From SIG701 sp045544955 (GTDB lineage Bacteria; Bacillota; Clostridia; Oscillospirales; CAG-272), in contig JAZPZY010000004.1 of NCBI GenBank assembly GCA_045544955.1, positions 119,480 through 183,479 of the forward strand: a DNA stretch of 64,000 nucleotides, read 5' to 3'. Positions 62,065-64,000 of the stretch are shown in pieces. The notes beneath the pieces were generated by a model. That model did no database searches. It worked only from the letters and a program-made list of their open reading frames with translations, and was not told the origin of the DNA. The position numbers were made by a program, and so were the translations under genes. Numbering within the stretch: the first letter of the stretch is position 1; the number at the start of each line of letters is the position of its first letter.

Positions 62065-62096
62065 GGGGAAACCCCTTTTTGCAAAAAGGTTCCCCC
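62065..62096. repeat. Imperfect second copy of the CCCCTTTT-GC-AAAAGGGG palindrome
   Basis: GGGGAAACCCCTTTTTGC followed by AAAAAGGTTCCCCC: the same palindrome as at 61173-61204, with changes in one arm. Both lie in the spacers of the same operon. Confidence 0.75.
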
Positions 62097-62111
62097 GCTC
62101 TATCCGTATTC

Positions 62112-63404
62112 TTATTTATCCTGCAGGCAGGCAATGCCGGGGAGCTCAAGTCCTTCAAGGAACTCAAGAGATGCACCGCCGCCGGTGGAGATGTGGGTCA
62201 TCTTGTCAGCAAAGCCCAGCTTCTCAACGGCTGCTGCGGAGTCGCCGCCGCCGATGATGGAGATAGCACCGGAATCAGCTACTGCCTTGGCAACGGCGAT
62301 GGTGCCCTCTGCAAAGTTAGCCCACTCGGAAACGCCCATCGGTCCGTTCCAGATTACCGTGCCGGCACCCTGGATAGACTTTGCGTACAGTTCCTGGGTA
62401 TACTTGCCGATATCCAGGCCCATCCAGCCATCCGGGATGGAGTCGGAGTAAATGCGCATGAAGATGGAATCCTCTGCATACTCGCGGGCGATCACGTTGT
62501 CCACGGGAAGCAGGAAGTTTACACCCTTCTCCTTAGCCTTTGCCAGAAGGCCCTGTGCCAGATCCAGCTTATCCTCTTCGCAGATGGAGGTACCGGTGGA
62601 ATGACCCATGGCACGGAAGAAGGTGTATGCCATACCGCCGCCGATGATGATGGTGTCAACCTTTTCAAGCAGGTTGTTGATCACGCCGATCTTATCGGAA
62701 ACCTTGGCACCGCCCAGGATAGCAACGAACGGACGCTTAGGATCCTCCAGGGCACCGCCCATGATGGAGATCTCCTTCTGGATCAGATAACCGCAAACGG
62801 CAGGCAGATAATCGGCAACGCCGGCGGTGGAAGCGTGAGCACGGTGAGCCGTACCGAACGCATCGTTTACATAGATCTCAGCCAGAGAAGCCATGGCCTT
62901 GGCAAACTCGGGATCGTTCTTTTCTTCAGCGGCGTGGAAGCGAACGTTCTCCAGAAGCAGAACCTCGCCGTCCTTCAGAGCGGCAGCTTTTGCCTGTGCG
63001 TCGGGGCCGACTACGTCCTTTGCCAGAGTAACCTTCAGTCCCTTCTTTACGAGATCGTCAGCAACGATCTGCAGGGACAGTTTCGTAATATCGTCCTTTG
63101 CCTTTTCGAGGGCAGCAGCCTTTGCAGCTTCCTGCTCTGCCTCGGGCATAGCCTCGATCTTCTTCTTTTCTTTCTTGGAGAGAGCCAGCTTTTCATCCAG
63201 CACGTTGTGGGGACGGCCCATGTGAGAGCAGAGGATAACCTTTGCACCCTGGTCTACCAGGTACTGAATGGTCTTCATAGCACCTACGATACGCTTGTCG
63301 TCGGTGATCACGCCATCCTTCACGGGTACGTTGAAGTCACAGCGGACAAGAACTTTTTTGCCGGCAACAGCAACGTCTTCAACAGTTTTCTTGTTATACG
63401 TCAT
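62112..63404 (-). CDS. pgk: Phosphoglycerate kinase
   Basis: 430 aa; the family is usually 390-420, and the excess lies in a Lys/Glu-rich insertion around residues 75-110 (EKLALSKKEKKKIEAMPEAE), a known variable site in some Clostridia. Transfers phosphate from 1,3-bisphosphoglycerate to ADP in glycolysis. Landmarks: VLVRCDFNVPVKDG, SHMGRP, VNDAFGTAHRAHAS, GGAKVSDKIGVINNL, GGGMAYTF, WNGPMGVSEW and GGGDSAAAVEKLG. First gene of the cluster. Confidence 0.97.
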   Translation of the reverse strand: MTYNKKTVEDVAVAGKKVLVRCDFNVPVKDGVITDDKRIVGAMKTIQYLVDQGAKVILCSHMGRPHNVLDEKLALSKKEKKKIEAMPEAEQEAAKAAALEKAKDDITKLSLQIVADDLVKKGLKVTLAKDVVGPDAQAKAAALKDGEVLLLENVRFHAAEEKNDPEFAKAMASLAEIYVNDAFGTAHRAHASTAGVADYLPAVCGYLIQKEISIMGGALEDPKRPFVAILGGAKVSDKIGVINNLLEKVDTIIIGGGMAYTFFRAMGHSTGTSICEEDKLDLAQGLLAKAKEKGVNFLLPVDNVIAREYAEDSIFMRIYSDSIPDGWMGLDIGKYTQELYAKSIQGAGTVIWNGPMGVSEWANFAEGTIAVAKAVADSGAISIIGGGDSAAAVEKLGFADKMTHISTGGGASLEFLEGLELPGIACLQDK

Positions 63405-63466
63405 AGTTTCACTCCTAAAAAATAAAAATCAGAATAAATAAAACCGGAATTTAACCGTACACAGAT

Positions 63467-63495
63467 AATATACCACATTTTGGAGAAATTATCAA
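63467..63495 (-). promoter_or_regulatory. Promoter of pgk
   Basis: Minus strand TTGATA (63490-63495), 17 bp, TATATT (63467-63472). Confidence 0.75.
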
Positions 63496-63618
63496 CGGTT
63501 TTTTTGAATATTTTTTGAAAAGGCACGGGGATTTTTGCATTTTTCCCACACAACCCCTATAAAATGGAGAGGAGGAAAAAAACTTCGCAAAAATCCCTGA
63601 CTTTTTTCAAAAAGGCAC

Positions 63619-63647
63619 TTGACAACCGCCGCACGTTCTGTTATAAT
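63619..63647 (+). promoter_or_regulatory. Promoter of the tRNA pair
   Basis: TTGACA (63619-63624), 17 bp, TATAAT (63642-63647), about 30 bp before the first tRNA. Confidence 0.9.
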
Positions 63648-63676
63648 AGTTGTCGTCGCAAAGGAAGCGGAGAGAT

Positions 63677-63752
63677 GCTGGTGTAGCTCAGCTGGTAGAG
63701 CAGCTGATTTGTAATCAGCAGGTCGGGGGTTCAAGTCCGTCCACCAGCTCCA
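63677..63752 (+). tRNA. tRNA-Thr (anticodon TGT)
   Basis: 76 nt with CCA encoded. Acceptor GCTGGTG / CACCAGC, D-loop AGCTCAGCTGGTAGAGC, anticodon arm CTGAT-TTGTAA-TCAG with TGT, T-arm GGGGGTTCAAGTCC. Confidence 0.97.
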
Positions 63753-63780
63753 ATGCCTTTTCCGCGAGAACAGAATATAT

Positions 63781-63865
63781 GGGGGAATTCCCGAGCGGCC
63801 AAAGGGGGCAGACTGTAAATCTGTTGTCAGTGACTTCGGTGGTCCGAATCCACCTTCCCCCACCA
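63781..63865 (+). tRNA. tRNA-Tyr (anticodon GTA)
   Basis: 85 nt with CCA encoded. Acceptor GGGGGAA / TTCCCCC, anticodon arm CAGACTGTAAATCTG with GTA, long variable arm typical of class II, T-arm GGTCCGAATCC. It follows tRNA-Thr by 28 bp and is likely processed from the same transcript. Confidence 0.97.
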
Positions 63866-63896
63866 AAAAATCCGATGCTTTGCATCTGATTTTTTA
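63866..63896 (+). terminator. Terminator of the tRNA operon
   Basis: AAATC-GATGC / GCATC-GATTT stem with one mismatch, loop TTT, followed by T residues. Confidence 0.85.
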
Positions 63897-63899
63897 TTT

Positions 63900-63920
63900 C
63901 GGTGGGGAAGGTGGATTCGG
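63900..63920 (-). repeat. Inverted partial copy of the tRNA-Tyr 3' end
   Basis: GGTGGGGAAGGTGGATTCGG equals the reverse complement of tRNA-Tyr positions about 63843-63864 with one G missing. The tRNA terminator lies between the two arms. Confidence 0.8.
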
Positions 63921-63947
63921 AAGCCCGTGCCCATGGCGTAGCCGGGC

Positions 63948-63972
63948 AAAAACAGTCCGGCGGACTGTTTTT
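63948..63972. terminator. Symmetric AAAAACAGTC hairpin
   Basis: AAAAACAGTC / GACTGTTTTT around CGGCG. A terminator-like palindrome usable in both directions; the gene it serves is not visible before the window ends. Confidence 0.55.
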
Positions 63973-64000
63973 AGGGCGTGGACTTTGGCTGTGTTTGCAC

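Noticed and set aside
61998..62084. 29-residue N-terminal extension of triosephosphate isomerase
   Set aside because: It translates the palindromic repeat; the family begins at the ATG at 61997 before KTIIAGNWKMN.

Overview
The window looks like chromosomal DNA of a gut-type Clostridia (Bacillota), perhaps Oscillospirales or a neighbouring order. Support: Firmicutes-style signal peptides and AAAGGA ribosome sites, TTGACA-17-TATAAT promoters, a Firmicutes-type Opp transporter whose OppD lacks the usual C-terminal cysteines, an ECF transporter S component, a DUF3899 protein, and CCA-encoding tRNA genes. The genus cannot be read from the sequence.

Left part (1-39577, + strand): a tandem array of 12 very large paralogues (850-1313 aa; the first is cut by the window edge) plus one small relative at 8166-8936. 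A 13th large paralogue stands alone at 49374-52310. The shared body is jelly-roll (LamG-like), Ig-like module, second beta-sandwich module, then a TIM-barrel-like region of about 390 residues with the signature G-I-T-M-D-[FY]-G-R-Y. I read the barrel as distantly related to the GHL10 glycoside-hydrolase-like group; this is an inference and no activity is known. Ends vary by module. Some members have a signal peptide plus a Thr-rich linker and a C-terminal membrane helix. Three consecutive members have neither export signal nor anchor. Four secreted members have no anchor and instead carry one or two copies of a 'tail' domain of about 145 residues. The same tail domain forms the small membrane-anchored protein at 8166. 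Two members have lost the conserved Asp and Arg of the barrel motif.

Nearly every array gene has its own promoter and its own, different, terminator. In 11 of the 12 visible promoters a TTCACA/TTAACA-type direct repeat with an 11-bp period ends about 20 and 31 bp upstream of TATAAT (in two of them only the upstream copy is clear). This is the geometry and sequence of PhoP (Pho-box) sites, so the family, including the distant copy at 49374, looks like one regulon, possibly a phosphate-starvation one. No phoPR genes are in the window.

Middle part (39623-49013, - strand): an oligopeptide-type ABC transporter, oppA-oppB-oppC-oppD-oppF, ending in a DUF3899 membrane protein. OppC, OppD and OppF carry large insertions and the binding protein is oversized. 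Two 505-aa ComEC-like metallo-beta-lactamase-fold paralogues (52353-55414, - strand) follow the isolated barrel gene.

Right part (55554-63404, - strand): housekeeping genes: ECF S component, NADP-type isocitrate dehydrogenase, a small unknown, an aconitase-family hydratase, fructose-6-phosphate-aldolase-like transaldolase, triosephosphate isomerase and phosphoglycerate kinase. Their spacers hold palindromic repeats, including a pair of hairpins with different stems and one identical 19-nt loop. The window ends with tRNA-Thr(TGT) and tRNA-Tyr(GTA) on the + strand.
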